Assembly (NCBI RefSeq): GCF_000189635.1
Contig: NW_002476396.1
Span: 124,001 to 188,000, forward strand
Source of the DNA: Tetrahymena thermophila SB210
Lineage: Eukaryota; Ciliophora; Oligohymenophorea; Hymenostomatida; Tetrahymenidae
Direction of reading: 5' to 3'
Length of the DNA stretch: 64,000 bases
A program made the position numbers and the translations under genes. Positions 12,804 to 26,700 of the stretch are shown piece by piece (position 1 is the first letter of the stretch; the number at the start of each line of letters is the position of its first letter). A model generated the notes under the pieces. That model was not told the origin of the DNA. It searched no databases and worked only from the letters and a program-made list of their open reading frames with translations.

Positions 12804-13607
12804 ATGATCCCCATTCAATAAGCCAACACTTAATAGATTGTCCCTCTTGAATATGCTGCCAAAGCTTAGCAAACCAATGACTACTAACAATAGCTTTTAA
12901 AGATCTAAAGTTAATAACAAGCCACTGTTTTATCAAAAGTTTAATTCGATGTTCCTCAAAACTGGACTTAAGAAACCACTCACCTCAAATTCACTGAAAG
13001 ATTCCTCTGCTATGGCTAATCCACTACATTCGTCTAAACTTAAAACTTTGGAAAAATCGAATTTTACAGAGAAAAGGGATGCAAACTCGCTTGCTTTGAC
13101 ACCAAGGGCTGCTGCTTATGTTATGAACACTCTGAAATCCCTTACATGTTCTAAAATCTTCCCAGCGAAGGATGTCCTATTCAAATTGAAATGTGTTGTT
13201 AAAAGACCGCTATGATTAGATACAAGGGAGTCATCCTTGGTAAAGTTGAACGTCTTATTTCTGGAAGTTGTGCAAGCTCTCCAAGATTCATTGTTAAACA
13301 TGTTGATTAAACAAGATCTCCTATAGTTTTAATACCTGTTGTTTCTTGCGCCAATAGAATTGATACAATTTTGAACTACGCTTGTAAGTTCCCTAAAAAG
13401 GTTGACGTTGTTAGAGATGGCATTCCTATTACTTAGATTGTCAATTCTCATGTAGCCAATAGTATGTGTACTTTACCTTGGAATGAGCAAAATGCCTTCT
13501 ACGGAAAGGCCGACATTTTATTTGAACAATCAATGAAGGACGATGAAAAGATCTTGATGATGTGCGGATGGATTGTCTAACAAGCTTACATGTCTCGTCT
13601 TCTTTGA
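12804..13607 (+). CDS. Scramblase-like cysteine-rich protein, copy 4
   Basis: Intact 267-residue frame, 804 bp like the other three copies. It differs from copy 3 by scattered substitutions, for example Pro-Ile-Gln instead of Pro-Met-Gln near the start and Asn-Ser instead of Asn-Gly near residue 220, with the Cys cluster and hydrophobic tail unchanged. It is the second member of a direct duplication with a period of about 4876 bp; the flanks on both sides are also duplicated. The start is supported by its conservation in all four copies and by the AT-only sequence immediately upstream. The family assignment is tentative, as for the other copies. Confidence 0.65.
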
Positions 13608-16600
13608 AACAAATCTCTCTTTCTCTTTCTCTTAACCATTAATTCTACCAAAATTGATAATGAATAATTAATTTCTTTTTTGGTTATAATTAATTTTAAA
13701 TTAATAAATTTGTTCTAATAAATACTAAATAAAAAGGAAATTAGTCTATAAAAAGTTATTATATTATTTTGAAGTTATAAAATATAAATTATATAAATTA
13801 TGTACACTATCTCAAATATTTTATCTTATTCTTAATGAAATGTATCGTTTTTCAATTTGCTTTAAAATTTTTAATTGATTTATCAAACAAATATTAAATA
13901 AATAGAGTCAATCATGCTCTTTGTTGTATATCAAAAAATAATAAGAAATCAATAATTTCTACTAAAGAAAAAAGGTTAATTTTTGTAATATTTATCTTAA
14001 TTGTTTGCTCTTTATAACAAGCAAAGTGTCTTAATATTATATTAAGGAAAAAGATATCTTTAGTAATGGAGTTAAAATGATAATTTATGTTGGATTAAAA
14101 ATAAAATCTATAAATTTATATTCTTAATTAAAGTAATTTTTATCTTACATGCAAAAAATAAAATATTATTTTAATATTTTAAATTATTTTTGATTTAATC
14201 CTTAAAATTGTTTATTTTTTATGATATGGTAACTGCTAAAAAAGCTTAAAATTTATATATTAGCCTGTAAAATAAATATAGCGCATAAGAATTTAGTAAG
14301 TTAATAGTCATTAAGTTAACAAAAAAATAAAGCAAATGTATTTATACATTTAATTTCAATAAATAATTATAAAACTAATTACTTTGAGGTATCCATTAAT
14401 TATAATGAATATTGATAACTTCTACTTTGTGATACTGCTTTGAATGAATAAGAACAAACAATTAAATGAATACAAAGCGCTAATCAAATGATATATAAAG
14501 ACCTATTTATAAAAAATGTCATATCATATTTTTAATTTATAGATGTACTGCTTGCTCTACTCTACAAAATTACTATTTTTTTAAACTCTAAAGTTTTAAA
14601 AAATATTTAGTATTTGAATACATTTTTTGTGAATAAGTTATAATCAAATAGAATAAAGATTAGACTATCATGATTAATTATCATTTAATTATTAGTAATT
14701 TGATTTAGATAGTTCTTATAAGCTTAAAAAGTTATTAAACACAAATAAAAGATTAAAATCACTAAAAGGATAAAAAATTAAATTTAACTTCTTATTTTGA
14801 TTAAGTCATTTTGACTGTTTTATTAGTGATCAATCCATAAGGCGACTAGTAATTTAATTTGTACTAGTTTTCCAATTTAATTAAACCAGTATATGATTTC
14901 ATTAATATTGGATAATGTTTACTACAATTAGAGTATGCTTACGCAAGCATTATAATTTTACTTAATATCTTTAGATTAATAAAATGTCATCATGATTTTT
15001 CTAAGCATATTTTAGTCAAAATGAAATAATCTTTCTTAATTATTATTTTTAGTATTCAAAAAAAAAGTTAATATTTTATAATTTCTATATTAAAATGCTA
15101 AGTTTGATAGGAAACTGACGAAATTTCAAGTTTTAAGTTTAATTTTTTACTAACAAATATTGTTTATTGTTAATCTATTCTTAGATTAATTCTAAAATAA
15201 AAAATATTTTTTTACAAAAAATAGACGTTTTCAAGAAATTAGCATTTAATATCAAACAATTTATTGTTTAAAATTTAAATAGTAAAATAGATTAAAAATG
15301 GCTAATAAATATATATATTATACCCAAATTATTTAGATATTTTGCTATTGTTTATCTTAATTTTCTTTGCAATTAATATAGGTAAGATTAATAATTTTGG
15401 CTTTTTTATTATTGATCAATCCATAAAGCGACTAGTAATTTAATTTGTACAGTTTTCTAATTTAATTAAATTAGTATATGATTTCATTAATATTGGATAA
15501 TGTTAACTACAATTAGATTATGCTTACGCAAGCATTATAATTTTACTTAATATCTTTAGATTAGTAAAATGTCATCATGATTTTTCTAAGCATATTTTAG
15601 TCAAAATGAAATAATCTTTCTTAATTATTATTTTTAGTATTCAAAAAAAAGTTAATATTTTATAATTTCTATTTTAAAATGCTAAGTTTGATAGGAAACT
15701 GACGAAATTTCAAGTTTTAAGTTTAATTTTTTACTAAAAAATATTGTTTATTGCTAATATATTCTTAGGTTTGATTAATTTAAAATGATACAAAAAATAA
15801 ACGTTTTCAATAAATAAGCATTTAGTATCAAACATAATATTATTTAAAATTTAAATAGTAAAATAGATTTATGATGGCTAATAAAAGTTATATTATACAC
15901 AAATTACTTTGATATTTAGCTATTGTTTATCTTAATTTCCTTTGCAATTAATTTAGGTAAATTAAATACAATAATAATACTATAAAAACATATTAACTAT
16001 TACTTAAAGATTTTTTGATTGTAATCAATAAATTAAAGATTAATGAGTGAATATTAATTAATAGTTAATGATTCTACCATTATTTTATAATATTCAACTC
16101 TTAATCTTACATTTGTTTGGAGTTAATAATAATTAAGCACATTTTATTCTAAAATAATAATTATAAATTTAAAATTTAAAATAGGAAATTACATAATAAA
16201 TTTAAAACAAAGGTTTTATGATAAAAATTAAAATAATATTATTTATTTAATTAGTCTTCATTATATCAAATATAGGGGTTAAATTCATATTTTCCCACTT
16301 TTCTACAAGAATTTAATACTTGGAAGTAATTTATCTACTTTAAAAAGATTGATTTTGCGTAGAATTTATAAGCAATAAATCTTAAAATAAAATATTAATT
16401 AGAGTTATTAACTCGAGTTAATAAAAAACTCGTTACAGCTCTGCTTCATGCTATCTTACAAACATATATCAATTTTATGAAAAAAATTAATGAATGAATA
16501 AACTAATCTTTATTTACAAAAAAAATATAAATAAATAAATATGCTTATACATCAAAAATCTAAATTTTTATGAATGAATTAATTTTATTTTTAGAAATAA

Positions 16601-16615
16601 ATTTATTTAATTTAT
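13608..16615. other. Spacer downstream of scramblase-like copy 4 and 3' of antigen gene 1
   Basis: No gene seen. Bases 13608-14400 match the 3' flank of copy 3. From about 14400 the sequence switches to the spacer family that recurs between the antigen genes (the landmark cttacgcaagca occurs near 14939, 15522, 19790, 21399 and, slightly changed, at 25249 and 30183). It includes a 583-bp direct tandem duplication. Confidence 0.6.
14815..15980. repeat. Direct tandem duplication, period about 583 bp
   Basis: Bases about 14815-15395 and 15398-15980 are two copies in the same orientation, easily aligned through tgatcaatccataa, cttacgcaagca and gataggaaactgacg. They differ by small indels and substitutions. 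Other antigen spacers carry one copy of this block per spacer segment, so this is a local extra copy. Confidence 0.85.
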
Positions 16616-18022
16616 TCAAATTAAGATAGCTAATAGCATCATAAGTGCTAAAATTTTAAGATTTGCAGAATTTGTACTAACATTAATACTTTAGGATTCT
16701 GAAGTTTCCTTATCTTTCTTTTCTGAATTTTCATTGCTACCTGAAGATCCAGAATTAGTGTTACTACTATTACCTGAAGATCCAGAATTAGTGTTACTAC
16801 TATTACCTGAAGATCCAGAATTAGTGTTACTACTATTACCTTAAGATCCAGAATTACTGTTACTACCTGATGAACCTGAGCTAGATGATCCTTTCTTAAC
16901 ACATCCAATTTCACCCTTTTTTGTTGCTGGATTTCCTGTATATCCGTACTTGCATTCACATTTTGTACTGCTGTAATTTAATTTTTCAGCAAATTAATCA
17001 AAACATTAACAAGAACCCATTGCGCCTTCTTTATTATAAGAATTTTCAGGACAAGGTTTGCATGTTGCAGCATGTTGATTAGAACTAGTCTCACCAGCAA
17101 CTTCTGAAACATAGTAATTTTCAATACATTAATAGCAACTATTAAGGTTTGCTTTTTCACCAGTATTACAACCATGACATTGATTAGAGGTAGTAAGTTC
17201 AGGACATTTTTCGCATATATCTCCATAATTAGCACTCTTTCCATAATATCCTTTATTGCAAGCACATCTACCATCATATTTGGAGGCATTATCAGCGCAT
17301 GCTGGTTCACATCCTGATTTATATCTATCATTAGATGCTTACCCAGTATAACCTGCTTTACAAACACAACTTTGAACGGTATCTGATAATTTATCGGCTA
17401 AGCTATCGATACAACCGCAATTTGCAATTGATCCTACTTCTCTTTATGGACCAGAACCAGATTTTTCTGGGCATTTTGAGCATTAAGCTGCTTAACCAGT
17501 TACTGGGTCTGCAGCTTTAGTCATAAAGTAACCTTCTTTGCACATTTTACAGAATGATGCATCTTTTCCTGCTGTTTGCTTATCTAAAGGAGCAGCACCC
17601 TCGCTTCCACAAGGAAGGCAAACTTTTTTACCATCTTTATTATTCCAATAGTAACCATCTTCACATTCCAAGCAAGCTTTATCTTCAGTTGTGACATTTA
17701 TTCCTCTTGTCGCATATGTAGTCATGGAATGCTCAGGGCATTAAGTGCAAGTAGCAGGTGATTGCTTAGTTCCTTTTACTGTAACATAGTAGTTATATTA
17801 ACATGTATTACAATCTGCAACTGTAGAATCAGGACGGGTGTTATAATAACCAGGAGTAGAATTGGTATTATCTGGGCATTAAACACATTTATCAGCACTT
17901 ACACCATAGTATCCTTCTTTACAATAGCATTTCTCTGATTTTAAGAAACTATTTTCAGGGCATTCTTGTTAGGCTAAAGCAAATATGCCTAACAAAGCAA
18001 GTATTATGAATTATTTTTTCAT
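16616..18022 (-). CDS. GPI-type cysteine-rich surface antigen 1
   Basis: A 468-residue single-exon frame (TGA stop, many TAA/TAG as Gln). It starts with a signal peptide (MKK, then a hydrophobic run to FALA near residue 17). The body consists of EGF-like or furin-like Cys repeats with paired C-x-x-C motifs and C-x(5-7)-GYY segments, the pattern of ciliate immobilization antigens and variant surface proteins. Then comes a Ser/Gly/Asn stalk that includes three 11-residue repeats (SGSSGNSSNTN). It ends in a hydrophobic tail of about 15 residues (KILALMMLLAILI) with small residues before it, as expected for GPI attachment. It would sit on the outer face of the cell or ciliary membrane. First of five tandem homologues on the same strand. 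No ligand or serotype name can be assigned. Confidence 0.9.
16740..16860 (-). repeat. 33-bp coding repeats in antigen 1 stalk
   Basis: Three consecutive near-identical 33-bp units encode Ser/Gly/Asn-rich 11-mers just before the GPI signal, with a partly degraded fourth on the 5' side (Ser replaced by Gln through TCA to TAA). Repeat number differs between paralogues: the unit is absent from antigens 2 and 3 and replaced by looser repeats in 4 and 5. Replication slippage is the likely cause. Confidence 0.85.
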
Positions 18023-21000
18023 TTTTTTATTGAACTAAAGGTTTTTATTTTTAGATTGATTATTAATTTGATTTTAATTATAATTTTTTGTTTTATTTGT
18101 TTTGCAATTTATAATAGTGTGAATACTTGCTTGGGTAAATACAGTTTGAACTAAAATTAATTTTAGAAAGTTATAAATTTTGATAATTTCTTCATAGTAC
18201 TATTTAAAAAGGCAGCAGCATTTAGTAATAGTTTGGGTATAATTTAACTGATTGATGTTTAATAAATTAGCTGAGTTGTATTTGTAATATTAATTAATTT
18301 GATTAAAGCTTGAGTATTAGCTTTTAATAAAATTGATACTTTTAATAAACCAACGAGTGAGTTAAATTTTGTTTAAATCGTCTAAAACTAGTGTGGATTA
18401 ATTTAAATCAATAAATAAATTGGCTTTAAAAAAGCTAGTAAAATATTTTGAAATATAATTTTGAAAAATAACATAGTACATTTACAAATTCAAAATATTT
18501 TAGTAACCTCAATATTTAAAAATGAGTATTGTAAAAAACTTAATTTAATATTAAACAAGTAATAAACAATCTATCTTTATCATGATTTTCATGAGATACA
18601 TTCATAATGATTAATAAAAAATTGATAGTAATAGTAATTATTCTTATTCAAGCTTTTGATTATTAACGCAAGAATATTTTTGCAAAATTATTTGGACCAT
18701 TTTTTAATTTTTAAAAAAGTAAGTTATATTTCTTGATGTTTTAATAAAATTTTAAATATATTTTTTTAAAATATTTTCATAAGGGGGATATTAATTATTT
18801 AAAAATGATAACTTTAAATTTAAAAAGTAAATTTTATATTTTAAGCAAACTAGAGTAATAAAATATAAAGATAATAAATAACCCCCTAATTTAATATAAT
18901 GGATTATGATGAGTTTTTTAGTAATTCGTAATTAAGCAAATAGTATTTTATAAATTATACCTCATAAGTAGATCTAAGTAGTTTGAGTATTTACTAGAAA
19001 AAAACTATGGATTTACATTTAGCAAGTAAGATTAATAAATAATTATATAATAATAATAATAAGTTAAATCAACAGTATTTTGAAGATAATAAATTAATTA
19101 ATATATTACTTTATATTAATTTACTTGGTATTATTTCATTAATTAACTTCTTTAACTAGTAATATCTGCTTTTCTTATCTATTTTAAATCAGTTTGAAAT
19201 TAATTAAGCTTGAGCTCAAGCTAAAGTTATAAAAATGAGTATCATTCATCATATATTTTTATTATTTTTCTGAAGTAATTATTTAAGAAGAGCTGCCATT
19301 TACATGATAATATTTTGAATGAAATAAGAAAAAACAATTAAAAAAGTTCTAATCAAAGGATGAATAAAGGCTTATTTATAATTGAAGGATATAAAAAATA
19401 TCATATCATATTTTTAATTTATAGATAGAATTCTCAACTCAACAAAATTATGTATTTGAATAAAATTCATATGAATAAGTTATGATCAAATAAAATAAAG
19501 ATTAGACTATCATGATGAAGTATCATTTAATTATTAGTAATTAGACTTAGATAATTTTTATACTCTTAACAAGCAATTAAACACAAAAAAAAACAAAAAT
19601 CACTAAAAGGATAAAAAATTATATAAAACTACTTATTTTGATTAAGCTATTTTGGCTATTTTATTATTGATCCCATAATACGACTAGAAATTTATTTGTA
19701 CTACTTTTCTAATTTAATTAAATTAGTACATGATTTCATTAATATTAAATAATGTTTGATACTATTAAAATAAGCCTACGCAAGCATCATAATTTTACTT
19801 ATAATCTATTTATTTTTTAAAAAATGTCATCCTAGTTTTTCTAAGCATATTTTCATCAAAATGAAATATTTTTTCTTAATTATTATTTATAGTATCCAAA
19901 AAAAAAGTTAATATTTTATAATTTCTACTATAAAATGCTAAGTAAGTTTGATAGGTAGTCGAAGATATTTTTACTAAGAAAGATTGCTTATTGTTCATAT
20001 ATTCTTATGATTGATTGATTAATTCTAAAATAAAAAATATTTTATTACAAAAAATAAATGTTTTCAAGAAAAAGTATTTAGGTTCAAACAAAAAATAATT
20101 TAAATTTAAAAATTTTATATAGTAAAATAGATTTAAGATGGCTAATAAAAGTCAAATTATACAATTACTTAGATATTTATTTTGCTATTGCTAATCTTAA
20201 TTTTCTTTACAATTATTTTAGGTAAATTAAATATAATAATACTATAAAAACAAATAAACAAACAAATTGACTATTACTAAAAGTTTTTTATAACTTTAAT
20301 CAATATATTTAAGATAAATGAGTGTATATTAATTAATAGTGAGTGATTCTACTATTATTCTGTAATATTCAACTCTTAATCTTGCTTTTTTACTAAAGTT
20401 AAACGCCTTTTTAATTTTGAATAGGCTATCAAAACTAATGAATATTTAATTAAAGAAATTTAGACAAATGCTTAGCTTAAAAAAATATAAATTAGATTAA
20501 ATTTTGAAAATCTTTGTTAATTTTTTGTTAAAAAATTGATAGAATCTTTGAAACTATCAAAAAAAAAAATCGTAGCTCCCTTTTTTTTCTTTTTGATTAA
20601 TAGAACAATTCCAGGATATTTTTTAATCAATTAATTATTTTTATTTTTTCATTTATATTGATTTAAGTATTAAATGGCTGGGCTTGTGAAAAAAGAGTGG
20701 AATTTAAGTATAATAGTTAAATTAACAGTATTTTGAAGATATTTAATTAATTATTTCATTTAAATTTATATGGTACTATTTCATTATTATCTTATTTTCT
20801 TAGTAATATCTGGTTTACAGGATTATTTTAAATCAGTTTGAAATTAAGTTGGAGTTCAAGCTAAAGTTATAAAAAATTAAAATCATCATATATTTTTATT
20901 ATATTTTTGAAGTAATTATTTTTATGAGCTACCATTTACATAATAATGCTATGATTGAAAAAGTAAAAAGTACTAATCAAATGATTTAAATATAAATGCT

Positions 21001-22379
21001 TATTTTATAATCAAAGGATATCATAATTTATAGAATTGATAGGTCTACTTAACAAAATTGTATTTTTTTTAAAGCTCTAAAAATAAAAAAATATCTAGCA
21101 TCTGAATAAAATTGTGAATAAGGTATGATTATGATCAAATAGAATAAAGATTAGTTATTCATGATGAAGTATCATTTAATTATATCATAATTTTTTAGAT
21201 AATTCTTATAAGTTTAATATGCAATTGAACACAAATAAAAAATTAAACTTAATTACACTATTTATTTTGAATAAGTCATCTTGGCTGTATTATTAGTGTT
21301 CGATAGGTGACTAGTAATTTAATTTGTACTAGTTTTTCTAATTTAATTAAATTAGCATATGGTTTAATTAATGTTAAATAATATTATTAGAGTAGGCTTA
21401 CGCAAGCATTATAATTTTACTTAATATCTTTCAATTAATATAGCGTCTTCTTCATTTCTCAAAGCACATTTTAATAAAAATGAAAAATTCTTTTTTAATT
21501 ATTATTTTTAGTACTCAAAAAAAGTTAATATTTTATAATTTCTATTTTAAAAACAAAGTTTGATAGGTAACCAAGAATATTTTAAAGTTTTTGATTTTAC
21601 TTTTTAACTAAAAAATATTATTTATTATCAAAATATTCTAGCTATTAGCTATTGATTAATTCTAAAATAAAAGATTTATTATTACAAAAAATAAATGTTT
21701 TGAAGAAATACGTTTAGTATCAAACAAAATATTTTTAAAATTTAAATAGTAAAATATATTTGAGATGGTTAACAAAGTTATATTATATACAAATTACTTA
21801 GATATTTTGCCATCGCTTATCTTAATTTCCTTTGAAATTATTGTAGGTAAATTAAATATAATAATACTATCAAAATCAATAACTATTACTTATAAATTTG
21901 TTAACTGTAATATAAATAAATTAAAGATAAAAGAGTGAATGTTAATTAATTAATTATCTATCTATCCATAGCGAATGATTCTACCATCATTCAGTAATTG
22001 TCAACTCTTAATCTTACTTTTTTACTAAAAGTTAATAATTTAATAATTATAAATTCTATGCAAAATCTCTCTTTTAAAGTAGATAAACATAAAAATTACA
22101 AAATTTAAAATATAATAAAATTCGAGGGTAATTATTTATAAATAAATACTTAAATCTTGCTCGGATTCCTAAAAATATGCAGTACATTATTTATTTAATA
22201 CTGGAATTAAAACTACTTTTAAATTTTTAGTACTTAATACTATCTTACAAACATATGTCAATTTAATTGAAAAAAAAATTAACTGATAAATAAATTTTTA
22301 TTAACAAAAAATATAAATATGTTTATACATCAAAAATATAAATTTTTATGCATGAAAATAATTTTATTTTTAGAAATAA

Positions 22380-22413
<34 letters not shown>

Positions 22414-22414
22414 T
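18023..22414. other. 4.4-kb spacer between antigen genes 1 and 2
   Basis: No coding region supported. The first kilobase is the 5' flank of antigen 1 and is homologous to 23726-24450, 28163-29060 and 32876-33800. The rest is made of the cttacgcaagca spacer block, present twice (about 19200-20370 and 20700-22060), in sequence also found before antigens 3 and 4. All AT-rich. Confidence 0.6.
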
Positions 22415-23725
22415 TCAAATTAAAATTGCTGATAACATCATAAGTGCTAAGATTTTAAGATTTGCAGAATTTGTATTAACATTAATACTTTATGATTCGG
22501 AAGTTTCCTTATCATTCTTTTCTGAACTTGAATTGCTGCCTGAAGATCCAGAATTACTGTTACTGCCTGATGAACCTGAACTAGATGATCCTATCTTAAC
22601 GCAACCTACTCCGCCCTTTGTTGTTGCAACTTTACCTGTGTATCCGTACTTGCATTTACATACATTATCGACATAATTTAATCTTTCAGCATATTAATCA
22701 AAACATTTACAAAAGCCCATTCCGCCTTCTTCATTATAAGAATTTTCAGGGCAAGCTTTGCATTTTGCAGCATGAGCATTAGATCCGTACCCGTCAGCAG
22801 TTTCTTCAACAAAGTAATTTTCAATACATTAATAACAACTTCTAATACTTGCTTTGTCACCAGTATTGCAACCATGACATTAATTAGAAAGAGTTAATTC
22901 AGGACATTTTTCACATTTATCCCCGTATTGAGCTTTCTATCCATAATATCCTTTATTGCAAGCACATCTACCATCATACTTGGAGGCATTATCAGCACAT
23001 GCAGGTTCACATCCTGATTTTGAATAATCATTAGATGTTATCCCAGTATAACCTGCTTTACAAACACAAGTTGTAACGGTATCTGATAATTTGTCTGCTA
23101 ATCTATCAACACAAGAGCAACTTGCAACTGATCCAACATCTGTTTACACAGAAGAATAAGATTTTTCTGGGCATTTTGAACATTAAGCTGGTTAACCAGT
23201 TGCTGAATCTGCGGCTTTAGTCATAAAATAAGTTTCTTTGCAACTATTACAGAATGATGCATCTTTTCCTGCTTTTTGCTTATCAAAAGGAACAGCGCCT
23301 TCACTTCCACAAGGTAAGCAAACTTTTTTACCATCTTTATTATTCCAATAGTAACCATCTTCACATTCTAAGCATGCTTAAGCTTCAGTTTTGACATCTT
23401 CTCCATTTGTATGAATTGTAGTCATGGAATGCTCAGGACATTTAGCGCAAGTAGCAGGTTACTCTTTAGTTGCTTTACCTGTAACATAGTAATTATATTA
23501 ACATTTTTTACAATCTGCAGCAGTAGCCTTATCATAGGTGTTATAATACAAACCAGGGAAAGAAGTAGTATTATCTGGGCATTGAACACATTTATCAGCA
23601 CTTACACCATAATATCCTTCTTTGCAAACGCAGTTATCTGATTTTAAGAAACTATTTTCTGGGCATTCTTTTTAGGCTAAAGCAAGTATGCCTAACAAAG
23701 CAAGTATTATGAATTATTTTTTCAT
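22415..23725 (-). CDS. GPI-type cysteine-rich surface antigen 2
   Basis: A 436-residue intact frame with the same order as antigen 1: signal peptide, Cys-rich repeats with C-x-x-C pairs, a short Ser/Gly/Asn stalk (about 25 residues, no 11-mer array) and a hydrophobic GPI-type C-terminus (ILALMMLSAILI). Conserved landmarks include ECPENSFLK after the signal, CEDGYYWNNKDGK and CACNKGYYG. Nearly identical to antigen 3, about 4.4 kb away, so the two arose by a recent duplication of gene plus spacer. The role inferred from the family is an abundant exposed coat protein, possibly expressed one at a time as in serotype systems; the sequence itself does not show how expression is chosen. Confidence 0.9.
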
Positions 23726-26700
23726 TTTTGTATTGAACTTAAGGTTTTTATTATTTAGATTAATTATTAATTTGATTTGAATTATATTTTTTTGTTTTGT
23801 CTGTTTTGCAATTTATAATAGTGGGAATACTTATTTAGTTAAATAAAGTTTGAAACCAAAATTAATTTTAGAAAGTTATAAATTTTGATGGTAGCTTGAT
23901 CGTACTATTTGAAAAAGGCTAGCATTCAGTAATAGTTTGCGTATAATTTAACTGATTGATTTTAATAAATTAGTTGAGTTGTATTTGCTAGATTAATAAA
24001 TTTGATTAAAATTTGAGTATTTATTAGCTTTTAATAAAATTCACAATTATAATAAGCCAACAACGGGTGAGTCAAATTTTGTTTAAATTGTCTAAAATTA
24101 ATGCGGATTAATGTAAATTAATAAATAAATAAATTGGCTAAATAAAGATTAATAAAAAAGTGATAGTAATAGTAATTATTCTTGTTCAAGCTATTGATTG
24201 TTTGTTAACGCATGAATATTTTTACAAAAACATTTGGCCCATTATTTAATTTTCAAAAAAATAAGTTATATTTTTTGATATTTTAATAAAATCTTAAATA
24301 TATTTAAAGAATATTTTTTCATAGGGGATATTAGTTATTTTAAGGTGATAAGTTTAAGATGGAAGATTAAGCAGAATTAAATTTAAGCTAACTATAGAGC
24401 AATATAATATAAAGATAATTACCCCCTTATTCAATATTGTGACTTATGATCATCTTTTTTAGAAATTTGAAATTTTTACAACCACTACTAGCAAAAAACT
24501 ATGAATTTTCATTTAACAAGTAATATTAACAATTATTAAGTATTAATAAGTTAAATTAACAGTTTTTTGAAGATATTTAATTAATTATTTCATTTAAATT
24601 TATATGGTACTATTTCATTAATTATCTTATTTTGTTAGTAATATCTGATTTACAGAACTATTTTAAATCAGTTTGAAATTAAGTTTGAGCTCAAGCTAAA
24701 GTTATACAAAATTAACATCATCATATATTTTTATTATATTTTTGAAGTAATTATTTTTATGAGCTACCATTTACATGATAATGATATGATTGAAAAAATA
24801 ACCAACAATTAAATGAGCAAAAAGTACTAATCAAATGATTTATAAAGGCTTATTTTATAATCAAAGGATATCATAATATATATATATATATCGCTCTTCT
24901 TAACAAAATTGTAATGTTTTTAAAGCTATAAAAATAAAAAAAATATGCAGCATTTGAATAAAATTCTTTTGAATAAGCAATGATTATGATCAAATAGAAT
25001 AAAGATTAGACTATAATTGTAGTATCATTTAATTATATAATAATTTTTTATATAATTCTTATAAGCTTAACATGTAATTAAACACAAATAAAAAATTAAA
25101 CTTAATTACACTACTTATTTTGAATAAGTCATTTTGGCTGTATTATTAGTGTTCCATAGGTGACTAGTAATTTAATTTGTACTAGTTTCTAATTTAATTA
25201 AATTAGTGTATGGTTTAATTAATGTTAAATAATATTATTTGAGTAGACTTACGCAAGCAATATAAATTTACTTAATATCAAATTTGTGAGGTTAGTGCAA
25301 TTCTTTAAAGCAGAAGCTAATGCCAATGTACCTGTATCTCCAATATAATTACGTCTTTTTAAATATTAAACAAAAAATAAAAAATTAATTAATTAGTTAG
25401 TTAGTAAAAATGAATAAATAATAAGAAATTATTGGAGATAAAGATTAGAGGTCTTTCAATTAATATAGCTTCTTCTTCATTTCTCAAAGCACATTTTAAT
25501 AAAAATGAAAAATTCTTTTTTAATTATTATTTTTAGTACTCAAAAAAAGTTAATATTTTATAATTTCTATTTTAAAAACAAAGTTTGATGGGTAACCAAG
25601 AATATTTTAAAGTTTTGATTTTACTTTTTAACTAAAAAATATTATTTATTGTCAAAACATTCTAGCTATTAGCATTGATTAATTCTAAAATAAAAGATTT
25701 ATTATTACAAAAAATAAATGTTTTGAAGAAATACGTTTAGTATCAAACAAAATATTTTTAAAATTTAAATAGTAAAATATATTTGAGATGGTTAACAAAG
25801 TTATATTATATACAAATTACTTAGATATTTTGCCATCTCTTATCTTAATTTCCTTTGAAATTATTGTAGGTAAATTAAATATAATAATACTATCAAAATC
25901 AATAACTATTACTTATAAATTTGTTAACTGTAATATCAATAAATTAAAGATAAAAGAGTGAATGTTAATTAATTAATTATCTATCTATTCATATTGAATG
26001 ATTCTACCATCATTCAGTAATTGCCAACTCTTAATCTTACTTTTTTACTAAAAGTTAATAATTTAATAATTATAAATTCTATGCAAAATCTCTCTTTTTA
26101 AAGTAGATAAATATAAAAATTACAAAATTAAAAATATAATTTATGTCAATATTGATTACGCTAAAATGATTAGATACTATGGTATGTATGTTATTTATAT
26201 TTACTTATACAACATTATAGCACTTCCAGTTATTAATTAAATTCTTGTAGATGTGGAAAAATAAGAAAGAATTTAATTCCTGGATTTGTTTGATATAAAT
26301 ATAGACAATTGATTAATTAAATAAATAATTTTATTTTAATTTTTATCATAAAATCAATTTTTTGATTTTTGATTTATTTAATTATGTAATTTGAATTTTA
26401 AATTTTAAATTTAAAATAGATTTTTATTTTATAATACCACAAATATGCTATATAATTTTAATACAAAATATTAATTATTAAATGCCGTCCGCAGACTTTA
26501 GAGGGTAATTATTTATAAATAAATACTTAAATCTTGCTCGGATTCCTAAAAATATGCGGTACATTATTTATTTAATACTGGAATTAAAACTACTTTTAAA
26601 TTTTTAGTACTTAATACTATCTTACAAACGTATGTCAATTTAATTGAAAAAAAATTAACTGATAAATAAATTTTTATTAACAAAAAATATAAATGTGATT

